DNA of 64,000 nucleotides from Haloarcula pellucida (GTDB lineage Archaea; Halobacteriota; Halobacteria; Halobacteriales; Haloarculaceae): contig NZ_BMOU01000003.1 in the NCBI RefSeq assembly GCF_014647235.1, forward strand, positions 372,001 to 436,000, given 5' to 3'. How positions within the stretch are numbered: the first letter of the stretch is position 1; each line of letters opens with the position of its first letter. The notes under the pieces were generated by a model that did not search any database, had not been told where the DNA came from, and was given only the letters and a program-made list of their open reading frames with translations. Shown in pieces: positions 44,563 through 53,002 of the stretch. The position numbers and the translations under genes are program-made.

Positions 44563-45573
44563 ATGGAACAGCCCTCCCGAAGACAGGTTATCTCGGCCCT
44601 CTATACAGGTGGTGGTGCCCTCCTCGCTGGCTGTACGGCCGGGCCAAAAGAACCGAATGACACGAACGAAACCGACACAACGACGACAGGGGATGGTGAA
44701 ACGACGCCCTCTGGATCGAACCAATCGATTCCGGACCTTCCCGAGGATACCACCTCAAACGCGTGCCCACCGTTCGATGGCACCGAACAGGTCATCTGTT
44801 ACGAGGCAGTTGATCCCGGGGAGGTGCCAATTGTACTCGTTCCAGATGCCCAATCAGTCCAACCGGATCAGCCGAGCGAGTTCACACTCAGAAACCAGAG
44901 CGAACAGCGGTTCGAGACCAACTTCTATCACTGGCAACTGTACAAGCGCGTCGACGGCGACTGGTACTATATCGCGCCCCGGTCTTGGCCGGAACCACTA
45001 ACGCCGCTGGAGGCCGGCGAAGAGCACACCTGGACCGTAACGGTAGAAGCCGGTCGCATCAGTGACGGAGACCATGTCAAACGTGTAGAAGGAATGGAAT
45101 CACTGACGATTGCCGGCCTCGGCGGTGGTCACTACGCGTTCGGGACTGACGGATGGTTCGCGGCCAGCTCCCACGAGGAGAGTATCGCGCTCGCGTCAGG
45201 ATTCGAGTTGAACGCCGACCCACTTCAGCTAGTGCCGACGGAGGCAGTCACAGAGACAGAATGGGACGGCGAGACGCTCGTCGCACGTTCGACGCGCGGC
45301 GAACCCGATGGAGAAACTGACCAACGCGATACATACATTCTCGAACGAATTGACGGCTCCACGACTGACGCAGAGCAGATAATCATCGAGCAGGTCGTTC
45401 GCAGCGAGCAATTGCGTGACGCCATCGCTCTAAGCAAAAAACACGATGCCAGTCGGGTACGTCTAGAAGAGTTCAGCCGGTCGATACCGCCATTCAGACT
45501 TCAAGATGCCCACACGTACGCATTCCAGGGAGATCGCTACAGGGTGACGGCAATCGAGGGAGGATCTTCGTAG
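44563..45573 (+). CDS. Exported lipoprotein, unknown function
   Basis: A 336-residue lipoprotein: MEQPSRRQVISALYTGGGAL with lipobox LLAGCTA, a Thr/Asn/Asp-rich linker, then a beta-rich domain (PSEFTLRNQSEQRFETNFYH, LEAGEEHTWTVTVEAGRISD) reminiscent of the immunoglobulin-like domains in bacterial and archaeal surface proteins, and a charged C-terminal domain. The start at 44563 is favoured by an ACATATACC TATA-like element about 28 nt upstream. Adjacent to a dead IS. No specific family recognised. Confidence 0.75.
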   Translation: MEQPSRRQVISALYTGGGALLAGCTAGPKEPNDTNETDTTTTGDGETTPSGSNQSIPDLPEDTTSNACPPFDGTEQVICYEAVDPGEVPIVLVPDAQSVQPDQPSEFTLRNQSEQRFETNFYHWQLYKRVDGDWYYIAPRSWPEPLTPLEAGEEHTWTVTVEAGRISDGDHVKRVEGMESLTIAGLGGGHYAFGTDGWFAASSHEESIALASGFELNADPLQLVPTEAVTETEWDGETLVARSTRGEPDGETDQRDTYILERIDGSTTDAEQIIIEQVVRSEQLRDAIALSKKHDASRVRLEEFSRSIPPFRLQDAHTYAFQGDRYRVTAIEGGSS

Positions 45574-45728
45574 TATCGAGAGAGACAATCTATGGCTCAA
45601 ATCGTATGCATTGAGACGGGCGATCTCAACTACCCAACCTGTCACGATAGATATAGCGTTCAGCAGTTTACAGAGGGTGAAGACATCCTTCTAGTAGCTG
45701 CCTGACGGTGAGCTGCCCAGAGAGCGAC

Positions 45729-46157
45729 TCATTTGTTCTTCATGCCGTATCCCCACCGGCGAAGCACGGCTGCGGGCGTCGACCCTTCGGCTCCGGCGAC
45801 GAGCATCGCTTCGACGACGTCTGTCTTGTAGACGTCTTCGTCGAATTCGATCTCCATCTCGTCGACAGTGTCGTCGATGAGTTCCTCGGTGGCGTCCTGC
45901 AGGAACATCGGCTGTTGGGTTCGTAACTCCTTGACGCTGTCACGGCGATACTTGTAGGGCAGTTCGGAGACTGTGTCCACCGACCCGGCCCCACGCCTGT
46001 CTGTAGTGGTCGTCTCGGCCCGTTCAGTGGCGCGCGACGGTCGGCGATCGTCGTCTCTGTCGGTCCCAACTGCCGACGACTCGGCCTGTTTCTCTGCTGA
46101 CCCATCGTCTTCGACGGGGTCGTCGGCGAACGGGTCGTCACCGGTGCCCGACTTCAT
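45729..46157 (-). CDS. ParA partner protein of plasmid type
   Basis: A 142-residue protein overlapping the ParA stop by ATGA (46154-46157). The N-terminal two fifths are charged and disordered; the C-terminal part (ELPYKYRRDSVKELRTQQPM ... VYKTDVVEAMLVAG...VLRRWGYG) is compact, and the YKYRRDSVK stretch is basic enough for DNA binding. By position it is the second partition component (ParB-like function), although it lacks the classic ParB fold motifs. Confidence 0.7.
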   Translation of the reverse strand: MKSGTGDDPFADDPVEDDGSAEKQAESSAVGTDRDDDRRPSRATERAETTTTDRRGAGSVDTVSELPYKYRRDSVKELRTQQPMFLQDATEELIDDTVDEMEIEFDEDVYKTDVVEAMLVAGAEGSTPAAVLRRWGYGMKNK

Positions 46158-46993
46158 GCTGTCGCCTCCACGGTTCCGTGTAGCTGCCGACTCAGAGACC
46201 GCAGCCGCTCTAGCGTTTCGAGTTCGTAGTCCCGTTCACGGTCTCGGTGCTCCTCGATGTACTTGAACGCCGAGCACTGCTGGCGCCAGCACCCCTCGAA
46301 CAGCGACCCGCGCTCGTTCAAGACCACCGGGACGTCGTATCCCTTGTTCTGAATCTCTTCGAGCATATCCTGCTGGTCGTTCGTCCCCGAGAAGTTGTTC
46401 GGGACGATGGCCAGTACGCCGACGTTGATACCGAGGTTCTCTTCGAGCCCGGGAACCAGGTCTTCGAGACCGTCGACGCTCTTGAAACCCTTCCCGCTGG
46501 GCTCGAACGGGACGACCAGCGAGCGCGTGGCGTGAATCGCGTTGTAGAGTTTGACGTCGGCCGTCGCCGGTGGATCGATGATGAGCGTGTCGTAGCGGTC
46601 TTGGACGTCGTTCTCCCGGAGCACGCGCAGTAACTGGACGTTTCGGTTCCAGTTCTCACCGAAATCGTTTGCTTCCTCCTCCCGTCGCTGGAGGTGTTTA
46701 CCCAGCATCGAGAGGCTGTTGTGGGCGGGAATCACGTCGACGCCCTCGCTCGGCCTGATGAGGTCGTCGAACTCCCCACGCGGACGTTCGACGAGGTGAC
46801 GGACCAGCGAATCAGCCGAGCTATCGTCTCGCTCGTCATCGACGTCAAGCAGGTACGAGATCGAGGCTTCCTGTGGGTCGAGGTCGATGACTAAAACGTC
46901 GCGCCCGTCACGAGCAGCGGCGACGGCGAGACTCGCCGCAAGTGTCGATTTTCCGACGCCGCCAGCTTCGGAATACGTCGTAAAGGCCAGCAT
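46154..46993 (-). CDS. parA: ParA-family partition ATPase
   Basis: A 279-residue ParA/Soj ATPase: deviant Walker A EAGGVGKST (about 9-17), VLVIDLDPQEASISYLL, and LIIDPPATADV as the Walker B region. Segregates plasmids by forming ATP-dependent gradients on the nucleoid. Leaderless promoter: TTTTATA box about 25 nt upstream of the ATG. Six 13-bp direct repeats lie immediately upstream, probably its operator/centromere. Evidence that this part of the window is or was plasmid. Confidence 0.92.
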   Translation of the reverse strand: MLAFTTYSEAGGVGKSTLAASLAVAAARDGRDVLVIDLDPQEASISYLLDVDDERDDSSADSLVRHLVERPRGEFDDLIRPSEGVDVIPAHNSLSMLGKHLQRREEEANDFGENWNRNVQLLRVLRENDVQDRYDTLIIDPPATADVKLYNAIHATRSLVVPFEPSGKGFKSVDGLEDLVPGLEENLGINVGVLAIVPNNFSGTNDQQDMLEEIQNKGYDVPVVLNERGSLFEGCWRQQCSAFKYIEEHRDRERDYELETLERLRSLSRQLHGTVEATA

Positions 46994-47015
46994 ACCAGTA
47001 TCGTTGTACCAGGGG

Positions 47016-47024
47016 ACTATAAAA
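47016..47024 (-). promoter_or_regulatory. TATA box of parA
   Basis: Minus-strand TTTTATAG, about 24-30 nt upstream of the parA ATG at 46993. Sits between the ATG and the 13-bp repeat array, so a protein on the repeats would contact the basal transcription factors. Confidence 0.6.
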
Positions 47025-47037
47025 CTCAGTCAGACGG

Positions 47038-47115
47038 TATAGCAAGATAGTATATCTGGTCAGTATAGCTGAGCTGTATATCTGAACAATATAGCCGAAC
47101 GAGGTAGCTGAATAG
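47038..47115. repeat. Six 13-bp iterons upstream of parA (candidate centromere/operator)
   Basis: Units start at 47038, 47051, 47064, 47077, 47090 and 47103 with a strict 13-bp period: TATAGCAAGATAG, TATATCTGGTCAG, TATAGCTGAGCTG, TATATCTGAACAA, TATAGCCGAACGA, GGTAGCTGAATAG. Consensus TATAK-C-T/C-GA in the first nine bases. Weaker units follow (47116, 47129). Position directly before ParA/ParB-like genes fits parS or a replication-linked iteron. Confidence 0.75.
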
Positions 47116-47345
47116 TCTGGCCAACCAACTCAGCCAGAATGAACGCATATACTATCTCGCTGAACGGCTCGGCTGTATCGTATCGCTGGCAGGGATATCC
47201 AAACAGAATAGCCAGACCGTATGTCTGAGACGTCCAGTTAGACATTCGACTTCGAAGAGCCAACTGGACGGTAGGAGACTGACGCCGACCGGAGCTGACA
47301 GCTAGGCACCGACGACGTCGGCACCAGGGTCGACCGCATCGAGCG

Positions 47346-47789
47346 ATGGTTCGAAACGAGGGCGCTGAACGAAGGGTGCCTAAATCACTAAGTGAGTGCA
47401 AGAATCGGTTTCTAGGGATGGAGGATAGAGAGCGGGCAATCAAAGCGCGAACCTACCTACACGAAATGGCCACCGGGAAGCACGAGAACGAGGAAGTGCG
47501 AGACAGCTATCGACAGGCACTCACGGCGGTCGAAGCGCTGATAGATCAATTATCGGAGGCCACAACAGGACGCGAGCGGAGCGAATCGCCCGCCGAAACA
47601 CCGGATAACTGGGGAGACGACAAAGACTGGGAAGAAGCGCTCGATTCGGCGTACGAGAAGGCGGGAATCGACCGTTCGACGGGGACGATCACGACGAAAA
47701 CGATCGACGACCGCGACTACTACTACCTGCAGTGGCGAGAGGGAGATGCAGTGAAGAGCCAGTACGTCGGACCGGTCACTCCCGCCTGA
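47346..47789 (+). CDS. Small DNA- or protein-binding-like protein of unknown function
   Basis: A 147-residue protein (alternative start ATG 47418, 123 residues, MEDRERAIKARTYLHEMATG). N-terminal helical half, acidic middle, and a distinctive C-terminus DDRDYYYLQWREGDAVKSQY followed by VGPV, reminiscent of DUF6788-type tails. Divergent from parA across the iteron region. Seen commonly on haloarchaeal mobile elements as far as I recall; no role known. Confidence 0.6.
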   Translation: MVRNEGAERRVPKSLSECKNRFLGMEDRERAIKARTYLHEMATGKHENEEVRDSYRQALTAVEALIDQLSEATTGRERSESPAETPDNWGDDKDWEEALDSAYEKAGIDRSTGTITTKTIDDRDYYYLQWREGDAVKSQYVGPVTPA

Positions 47790-47884
47790 GCGGCACAAAT
47801 TACCACGCTACCCCACAAACGAGCATCTTCCATGGCGGAAAGAACAGCTACCGATCAGCAACGCAACGGCGGCCGCCTCCTACG

Positions 47885-48542
47885 GTGTCATCCGTCGGGA
47901 CGACTGTCGTGGCTTTCGAACCCGTCGCCGATCACGTCTGCGAGTTCGCTGGTCTCGGTATGCGAATCCAGCTGCGAGGAGATACCCGGGGGCACTGTCT
48001 GAGCGCCCGCTGTGCGGCCTCGAAGCCAACGATCTGATGGAGATACCCACCCACGCCTCGGCGGGCACCGTGTGGAGTCAGGTACTCCTCGTCTCCCTCG
48101 ACATGGATATTCCGGCCTCACAGAGCCGTTTGAGGACGCTCCGGACGCCGGTGACCGATATCGACAGTGTCGATTCCCGCCTCACGCACGACATCGAGGA
48201 CGCCCACATCGACCGCCACGTCGTCCGGAATCCGCGCGTGGGGGGCGTGGAGCGCTGGAAACGCGGGCCACGCGTCGACCGGAGGGTCGCGAATTCGCTC
48301 CCACTGTTCGATGGACGGGTGTGCCTAGTCGGGAAGCTGCACGTGGTCACGTTGCTGGTCTTCCGAGGACCTGAGTCAGTGTCGGCGAGGTCGACATCGG
48401 CCCACCGTCGCACGATGTGACCGGCCATATCGGCGTACTTCCCCGAACCGTCGAGTTTCTCCATGTCCGAGACGAAGTGTTCGATGGCCGCTGAGAGGGT
48501 CTGTCGCCCGTCAGTCGAAGGGGAGCCTTCTGTCGATACCAT
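47885..48542 (-). pseudogene. Decayed tyrosine recombinase (integrase)
   Basis: The N-terminal SAM-like part is intact from 48542 (RQTLSAAIEHFVSDMEKLDG...YADMAGHIVRRWADV). It then drifts through frames to the C-terminal catalytic region EEYLTPHGARRGVGGYLHQI, VGFEAAQRALRQ and ETSELADVIGDGFES. HGARRG-type box and terminal motif match the second remnant near 62700-63090. Several frameshifts; inactive. Confidence 0.7.
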
Positions 48543-48744
48543 CCGTGGCCACCGTACGGCGTGGGGCCCCTAAAGCCAGTGTCCATTGCGGAATAATGCA
48601 TAGTAGGACTATGCCGGCGCTAATTACCAGACTGCGGTACAGTTTGGTAGTTATAAATCATATCCCGCTATACTGAGGCGTGCGATGGGAAGTTGAGACT
48701 AGCGCCCTCAATACACGAAACAGTACTGTGCACATACCACGCAG

Positions 48745-49659
48745 CTACTCGTCCCTCTGAAATGCCCAGACGCGGAGGTAGTGCGCCCAGTACCCTCGCA
48801 TTGCTCCGTACCTTTCTCCAATTCGGGCGAGGTCGTCTTTACTCACTTCACCCACACCGAGATCATACAGTTCCGCCACGACTGAACGGAGCCGCCGCTC
48901 CGAGGACGGAACACGACTGAGTCGTCCGAACCCCCGGAGAAACACGAACTCCGATGACCACTCGCCAAAGCCCCACACTGACTCGAGTTGTGCTACTAGT
49001 TCCTCGTCCGGAAGTCCGTGGAGGGCAGTATCCGCGAATAGTTCCGCTGCGCCCAGCACTGTCTTTGACTTCCGATTGTTGTTGAGAGCCGTCTCGATTT
49101 CGGGTTGACGGGCAAGTATCATCTCGGGCGTCGGGAAGAGTCGGTGAGTCACTCCGTCGCGTTCGATCTCCCGACCAGCCACCTCCACGAGCGAGCGTTT
49201 CTGCGATTTCGCCAGACTCGTCGGCGTCTGCTGGGAGAGCGCAGCCCAACACGCACATTCGAATGGCGTCGGAAATCGAACGTGGTGGAGCCCGTACAGA
49301 TCCTCGACGACAGCTTGGAACACGTCGTCACCCTCAGCGGCGTCGTATAACGGCCCCAGGTCGTCCTGCAGTGAAAGAAACGCCGTAACCCACGAATCCG
49401 CCACCGCTGGGTCGCCCGGTTCGTCGACCCATTCGACTTGTACTTCTAATTCCGTCGTTTCGGCTGGTGGCGTCTCAGGAGCCTCAAGTCGAGCGAGAAA
49501 CGCCCTTCCGTCCGCAAATCCGCCGATCGTGAGTCGAGCAAGCTCACAGTGATGATCACTGGAACACGGGGTGAACCCATCCAGGAACCGGCGCGATTGA
49601 GCGAAGTCGTACGGTGCTGAGACATCGACTGTGAGTGACACGGGAAACTGGTCCGACAT
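48745..49659 (-). CDS. AlkA-like HhH-GPD DNA glycosylase, catalytic Asp not conserved
   Basis: A 304-residue protein of the 3-methyladenine DNA glycosylase II family: N-terminal beta domain, then the helical HhH-GPD domain with CACWAALSQQTPTSLAKSQK and hairpin WGFGEWSSEF (about 229-238). The catalytic Asp normally found in a P-x-D-D stretch is replaced: GRLSRVPSSERRLR (P251, S252, S253, E254). It may bind damaged DNA without cleaving, or use E254. ATG 49659. Perfect TetR-type operator lies 31-48 nt upstream. Confidence 0.75.
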   Translation of the reverse strand: MSDQFPVSLTVDVSAPYDFAQSRRFLDGFTPCSSDHHCELARLTIGGFADGRAFLARLEAPETPPAETTELEVQVEWVDEPGDPAVADSWVTAFLSLQDDLGPLYDAAEGDDVFQAVVEDLYGLHHVRFPTPFECACWAALSQQTPTSLAKSQKRSLVEVAGREIERDGVTHRLFPTPEMILARQPEIETALNNNRKSKTVLGAAELFADTALHGLPDEELVAQLESVWGFGEWSSEFVFLRGFGRLSRVPSSERRLRSVVAELYDLGVGEVSKDDLARIGERYGAMRGYWAHYLRVWAFQRDE

Positions 49660-49689
49660 CACGTATAATATACGACGGCCCACACATAA

Positions 49690-49707
49690 ACTGGCCGGTT
49701 GGCCAGT
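49690..49707. promoter_or_regulatory. Inverted repeat ACTGGCC-N4-GGCCAGT, TetR-type operator
   Basis: Perfect 7-4-7 palindrome between the AlkA-like gene and the TetR-family gene stop, overlapping the -31 to -48 region of the AlkA-like promoter. Same architecture as 50455-50472 (ACTTGCC-N4-GGCAAGT). Confidence 0.6.
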
Positions 49708-49710
49708 ATC

Positions 49711-50334
49711 CTAGCTGTCGGACCCTAATGTGGCATACAGCTGTGGGAATATGAAGTGGTCAAGTGCAGCTAGTACGGTTTCGATTGCGTTCTCTTCGCC
49801 GAGCGCAAGCTCGAGGTCACGTGCATTGGCGACTGCACTGAGCAATAGAATCGTCGTCATTTCGACGTCGACCGGCCGAAATTGCCCCTGTCGGATTCCA
49901 TCGCGAATAATCTCTTCACAGGTGGTCTTGAGGAAACTGAAGTTCTCTTGGAGTCTCGAACGCAACGCCTCGTTGTAGGGCGCTTGTGCCCGCAGTTCAA
50001 AGATGGCCATATGATAGGCCTCACCGTCGACGCCGTCGAGTGATGGGCCGACGGCGAGCCACTCGATCAGCGTGTCGAGGCGATCACTCGGCGATTCGTC
50101 GGCAGTTGCTTGGATCCGATCGGAGAACCGGTCAGAAAGGTATTCAAGCAGCGCGACGATGAGGTGGTCCTTCGAGTCGTAATGGTAGTGGACGAGTCCG
50201 CGACTCTTCTCGAAATCAGCAGCGATTTTCCGGAGTGTGAGATCCGCGTACCCGTGCTCGCACAGCGCCGTGTACGTAGCCCGCATCAGCGCTTCGTGAG
50301 TTTCCGGTGGTGGCCCATTGCTTGTCTCGCTCAT
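49711..50334 (-). CDS. TetR-family transcriptional regulator
   Basis: A 207-residue regulator. N-terminal HTH (ALCEHGYADLTLRKIAADFEKSRGLVHYHY, about 22-51) followed by an alpha-helical ligand-binding domain typical of TetR/AcrR C-termini (TetR_C_6-like). ATG 50334 chosen; upstream frame belongs to the intergenic region. Likely controls the AlkA-like gene downstream and the divergent monooxygenase through two 7-4-7 palindromes, plus itself (GGCCAGT half-site at 50339-50345). Confidence 0.88.
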   Translation of the reverse strand: MSETSNGPPPETHEALMRATYTALCEHGYADLTLRKIAADFEKSRGLVHYHYDSKDHLIVALLEYLSDRFSDRIQATADESPSDRLDTLIEWLAVGPSLDGVDGEAYHMAIFELRAQAPYNEALRSRLQENFSFLKTTCEEIIRDGIRQGQFRPVDVEMTTILLLSAVANARDLELALGEENAIETVLAALDHFIFPQLYATLGSDS

Positions 50335-50454
50335 CGGATGGCCAGTTCTCGACGCGCTCCAATAAGGGTATTCAATAGATGGGGCACTCCGGGTCGGAGA
50401 CGTCAGGGGATACTGAATAATCGCCGGATTTATGACTATGCCTTCTACATACGT

Positions 50455-50472
50455 ACTTGCCATTTGGCAAGT
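50455..50472. promoter_or_regulatory. Inverted repeat ACTTGCC-N4-GGCAAGT, TetR-type operator
   Basis: Perfect 7-4-7 palindrome located 26-43 nt before the monooxygenase start at 50498, just after a TTTATG-type TATA box. Shares ACTkGCC/GGCmAGT arms with 49690-49707. Confidence 0.6.
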
Positions 50473-50497
50473 AACTTCCGGAGTAAAATACTATGAC

Positions 50498-50890
50498 ATG
50501 TCGAGTATGGAGAACCGAAAGTCGCATCGTCCAGTCAAGAACCAATATTACGAACGGGGGTGGGAACTTGTGACTACTATCTCTGAAAACGACGACGTAG
50601 TAACTCTGATTAACGTTTTCACTGTGGAACCAAGCGATCAGCAGCGACTTGTCGACTTGCTGGTGACCGCCACCGAGGAGGTAATGCGGCACCGACCTGG
50701 CTTCGTATCGGCAAACATTCACGCCAGCTTCGATGGCAAACGCGTAGTCAACTACGCCCAGTGGGAGAGTCGGGAGGACTTCGAGGCCATCTTCGAGGAC
50801 GATGATGTCGAGTCACATATGACCGAGATCCAGGCCATCGCAGACGCGGATTACCACCTGTACGAAGTCAACCAGATAGAGTCATCGTGA
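50498..50890 (+). CDS. Antibiotic biosynthesis monooxygenase (ABM) domain protein
   Basis: A 130-residue protein with one ABM ferredoxin-like domain: VTLINVFTVEPSDQQRLVDL, HRPGFVSANIHASFDGKRVV, NYAQWESREDFEAIFED. ABM proteins act as small cofactor-free oxygenases or as dimeric heme/quinone-binding enzymes. Divergent from the TetR regulator and preceded by its putative operator, so probably induced by a small aromatic or quinone-like effector. Start 50498 or 50507. Confidence 0.85.
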   Translation: MSSMENRKSHRPVKNQYYERGWELVTTISENDDVVTLINVFTVEPSDQQRLVDLLVTATEEVMRHRPGFVSANIHASFDGKRVVNYAQWESREDFEAIFEDDDVESHMTEIQAIADADYHLYEVNQIESS

Positions 50891-50920
50891 ATTTCTGATT
50901 TAATTCACATATTAGTACTG

Positions 50921-51392
50921 ATGATGAGGGAGCTTCACAGTTGGGAGCATGAGACAGCACTCCTCAAGTACCTCGAAAACCATCCCGATCTCTGTGAGCC
51001 TCTCGAATTGGGTACTATCCCCGATCAATCGACACTCTGGCGCAGTTGGCACATGCGCTTCAGTAGTGTTACGCGAGAACCTCGCTGCTAACGAGGGTGC
51101 TCGCAGTTTCGTCCACGAGTCAACACGGAAGCGAACACCACTTGGACACGCCCATCGCGAGCACATTCGAGACCTTTCGATACCGGTAATTCGAGAGATG
51201 TACCGACAGGCAATCCGGCGCCTCATCGACGAGGTCGCCGAGACGGAGGAGTTCTTCCGCGCAGGCATCGTCGCTATCGATATCACTGAGGCCGACCCCT
51301 TTACCGGCGACCGCACGGGCCACGAGGACGAAATAATCGGGACGAAAGAGAGGAACGACGAGTACGCCTACCAGTGGGCGACAGTCCAGCTG
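50921..51392 (+). pseudogene. Truncated, frameshifted haloarchaeal IS transposase
   Basis: Same family as 43684-44465. Reads HPDLCEPLELGTIPDQSTLW and RSWHMRF in the first frame, then shifts and continues ARSFVHESTRKRTPLGHAHR, EMYRQAIRRLIDEVAETEEF and GIVAIDITEADPFTGDRTGH to YAYQWATVQL, where it is fused in frame to the HEAT remnant. Missing both the N-terminus and the C-terminal half. Confidence 0.8.
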
Positions 51393-51734
51393 ATCGATCT
51401 CCTCCGCGAAGGCACGCACGAGGTGGCAGTGGCGTGCCTCGACGGCGCGGCTGATGCTGAGGCCCGTAAGCCTACACTACAGGCGGTCCGAAACGTAATC
51501 CAAGAGCGACCGAAGATCTTCGAGGAACTCACTACTCCCTTTTCGATGTTCCTGACCGACGAGGACCGCGCGGTCAGGCTGACGACCGCGAAACGGTTCG
51601 TCACGCTGGCTCAGTCGGAACTGGCGGCCGTCTTGCCCGCTGTCGACACGCTCGCCGACCGCCTGGCCGACGACGGGGAGTGTCCGCACTGCGGGCTCAC
51701 GCTCCCTGACAGAGTCCGATTATCCACGCTGTGA
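51393..51734 (+). pseudogene. Deleted copy of the HEAT/zinc-ribbon gene
   Basis: Reads IDLLREGTHEVAVACLDGAA, FEELTTPFSMFLTDEDRAVR, LTTAKRFVTLAQSELAAVLP, then jumps to the zinc-ribbon start DDGECPHCGLTLP and stops. It parallels residues of the intact protein at 42171-43181 but lacks four or five central repeats and the second zinc pair. Lies directly upstream of the iron boxes of binding protein 5, matching the order of the intact copy before binding protein 4. Confidence 0.8.
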
Positions 51735-51750
51735 AGCCCCCTGCTGATGG

Positions 51751-51766
51751 ATTCGGTTGGCCTAAA
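51751..51766. promoter_or_regulatory. Iron box, distal (binding protein 5 promoter)
   Basis: ATTCGGT-tg-GCCTAAA: outer arm degenerate, inner arm perfect, as in the other distal boxes. Centre exactly 36 bp from the proximal box. Confidence 0.7.
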
Positions 51767-51786
51767 ATTCGGAACTGTTTTGTATC

Positions 51787-51802
51787 TTTAGGCTGGCCTA
51801 AA
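51787..51802. promoter_or_regulatory. Iron box, proximal (binding protein 5 promoter)
   Basis: Perfect TTTAGGC-tg-GCCTAAA, 4 nt before the ATG at 51807. The 16 bases before it (CGGAACTGTTTTGTAT) are identical to those in the binding protein 4 promoter, showing common ancestry of the two promoters. Confidence 0.88.
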
Positions 51803-51806
51803 ACGT

Positions 51807-53000
51807 ATGGCGGACGAATCCAGAGAACACGAGGCACCGACGCGGCGTGACTACATAAAGTATGGCGGCGCAGTCATCGGTGGAGGGCTACTCGCCGGCT
51901 GTACTGGTGACAGCGACGGTGGCTCTGGGGCGGACAGCTCGACAGAGACGACAACGGAGGCTACAGCTGGTACGACGGAGACCACGACGACCGAAGACAA
52001 CGCCTACTCAGTGACGATTGAGCCGGCAGGCGAGATATCGTTCGACGCGGTCCCGGAAACGTGGGTCGCCGAGAACGCGAGCTGGGGCGATATGGGTGTC
52101 GCCCTCGGGTTGGACAAGCCAAGCGCCGTCGTTCTCACCGGCGAGTACCGAACGTGGCACTACGAGGATATCCCCGGCCTCACGACGAGCAAAGGGGACA
52201 TGGTCTCCCTCTGGCAGGACGGCATCTCGAAGGAACTCTTCCTGGAGATCGATGCGGGGGTCCACTTCATCGATCCGAACTATATGATCAACCTCATTCC
52301 GAACTGGGAGCGTTCGGACGTCGACGAGATGAGCGAGCGGGTCGCGCCGTTCTGCGGGAACACGAGCTTCTCAGCCTACCCATGGCACGAGAGCTATCCG
52401 TACTACTCACTGTACGAGGCGACCGAGAAGGTCGCCGAGGTGTTCCAACGAACGGACCGTTTCGAGGCGCTCCGAACGCTTCACGACGAGACCATCTCAG
52501 GTATACAAGACCGACTGCCACCCGAGAGCGATCGTCCGGAAATCGGGCTGCTGTCCCCTGGCTCGACCGAGCCAGATAAGTTTTATCCGTATCGAATCGG
52601 TGACATGACAGCATACAAACACTGGCACGACCTCGGGGTGAGCGACGCCTTCGAGGGCTCGAATATCAAGAGTTTCACGTCGGATCGCGGCTCGATCGAC
52701 TACGAACCGCTTCTGGAGATCGACCCGGAAGTCCTGATGTTCTACACCGACAAGCACTGGACGCGCTCGGATTTCCGCGACACGTATCTCGCGTTCTTAC
52801 AGGACCACGACACGGCAAGCCAACTCACGGCGGTCCAGAATGGCGATGTCTACCCAGCGGGGGGGATGTATCAGGGCCCGATTATCAACCTCTCGAAGAC
52901 TGAGCGCGCCGCAAAACAACTATTCCCCGACGAATTCGCCCGAGACGAACGACTCTACGATCGTCAGCGCATAGCGGACATCCGAAGCGGCAACGTCTAA
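51807..53000 (+). CDS. Iron/siderophore ABC substrate-binding lipoprotein 5
   Basis: A 397-residue paralogue: APTRRDYIKYGGAVIGGGLL with twin Arg13-14 and lipobox Cys32, a Thr-rich linker, then VPETWVAENASWGDMGVALG, ESYPYYSLYEATEKVAEVFQ, LPPESDRPEIGLLSPGSTEP, LLEIDPEVLMFYTD and GGMYQGPIINLSKTERAAKQ. Ends RLYDRQRIADIRSGNV. Heads an iron-boxed operon with an aldo-keto reductase 2 nt downstream. No permease follows, so it probably shares the one at 37543-38673 or one elsewhere. Confidence 0.92.
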   Translation: MADESREHEAPTRRDYIKYGGAVIGGGLLAGCTGDSDGGSGADSSTETTTEATAGTTETTTTEDNAYSVTIEPAGEISFDAVPETWVAENASWGDMGVALGLDKPSAVVLTGEYRTWHYEDIPGLTTSKGDMVSLWQDGISKELFLEIDAGVHFIDPNYMINLIPNWERSDVDEMSERVAPFCGNTSFSAYPWHESYPYYSLYEATEKVAEVFQRTDRFEALRTLHDETISGIQDRLPPESDRPEIGLLSPGSTEPDKFYPYRIGDMTAYKHWHDLGVSDAFEGSNIKSFTSDRGSIDYEPLLEIDPEVLMFYTDKHWTRSDFRDTYLAFLQDHDTASQLTAVQNGDVYPAGGMYQGPIINLSKTERAAKQLFPDEFARDERLYDRQRIADIRSGNV

Positions 53001-53002
53001 CA

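Noticed and set aside
47038-47141. 13-bp repeats considered as a CRISPR array
   Set aside because: Units are tandem without unique spacers, and no cas genes are near; an iteron/centromere fits better.
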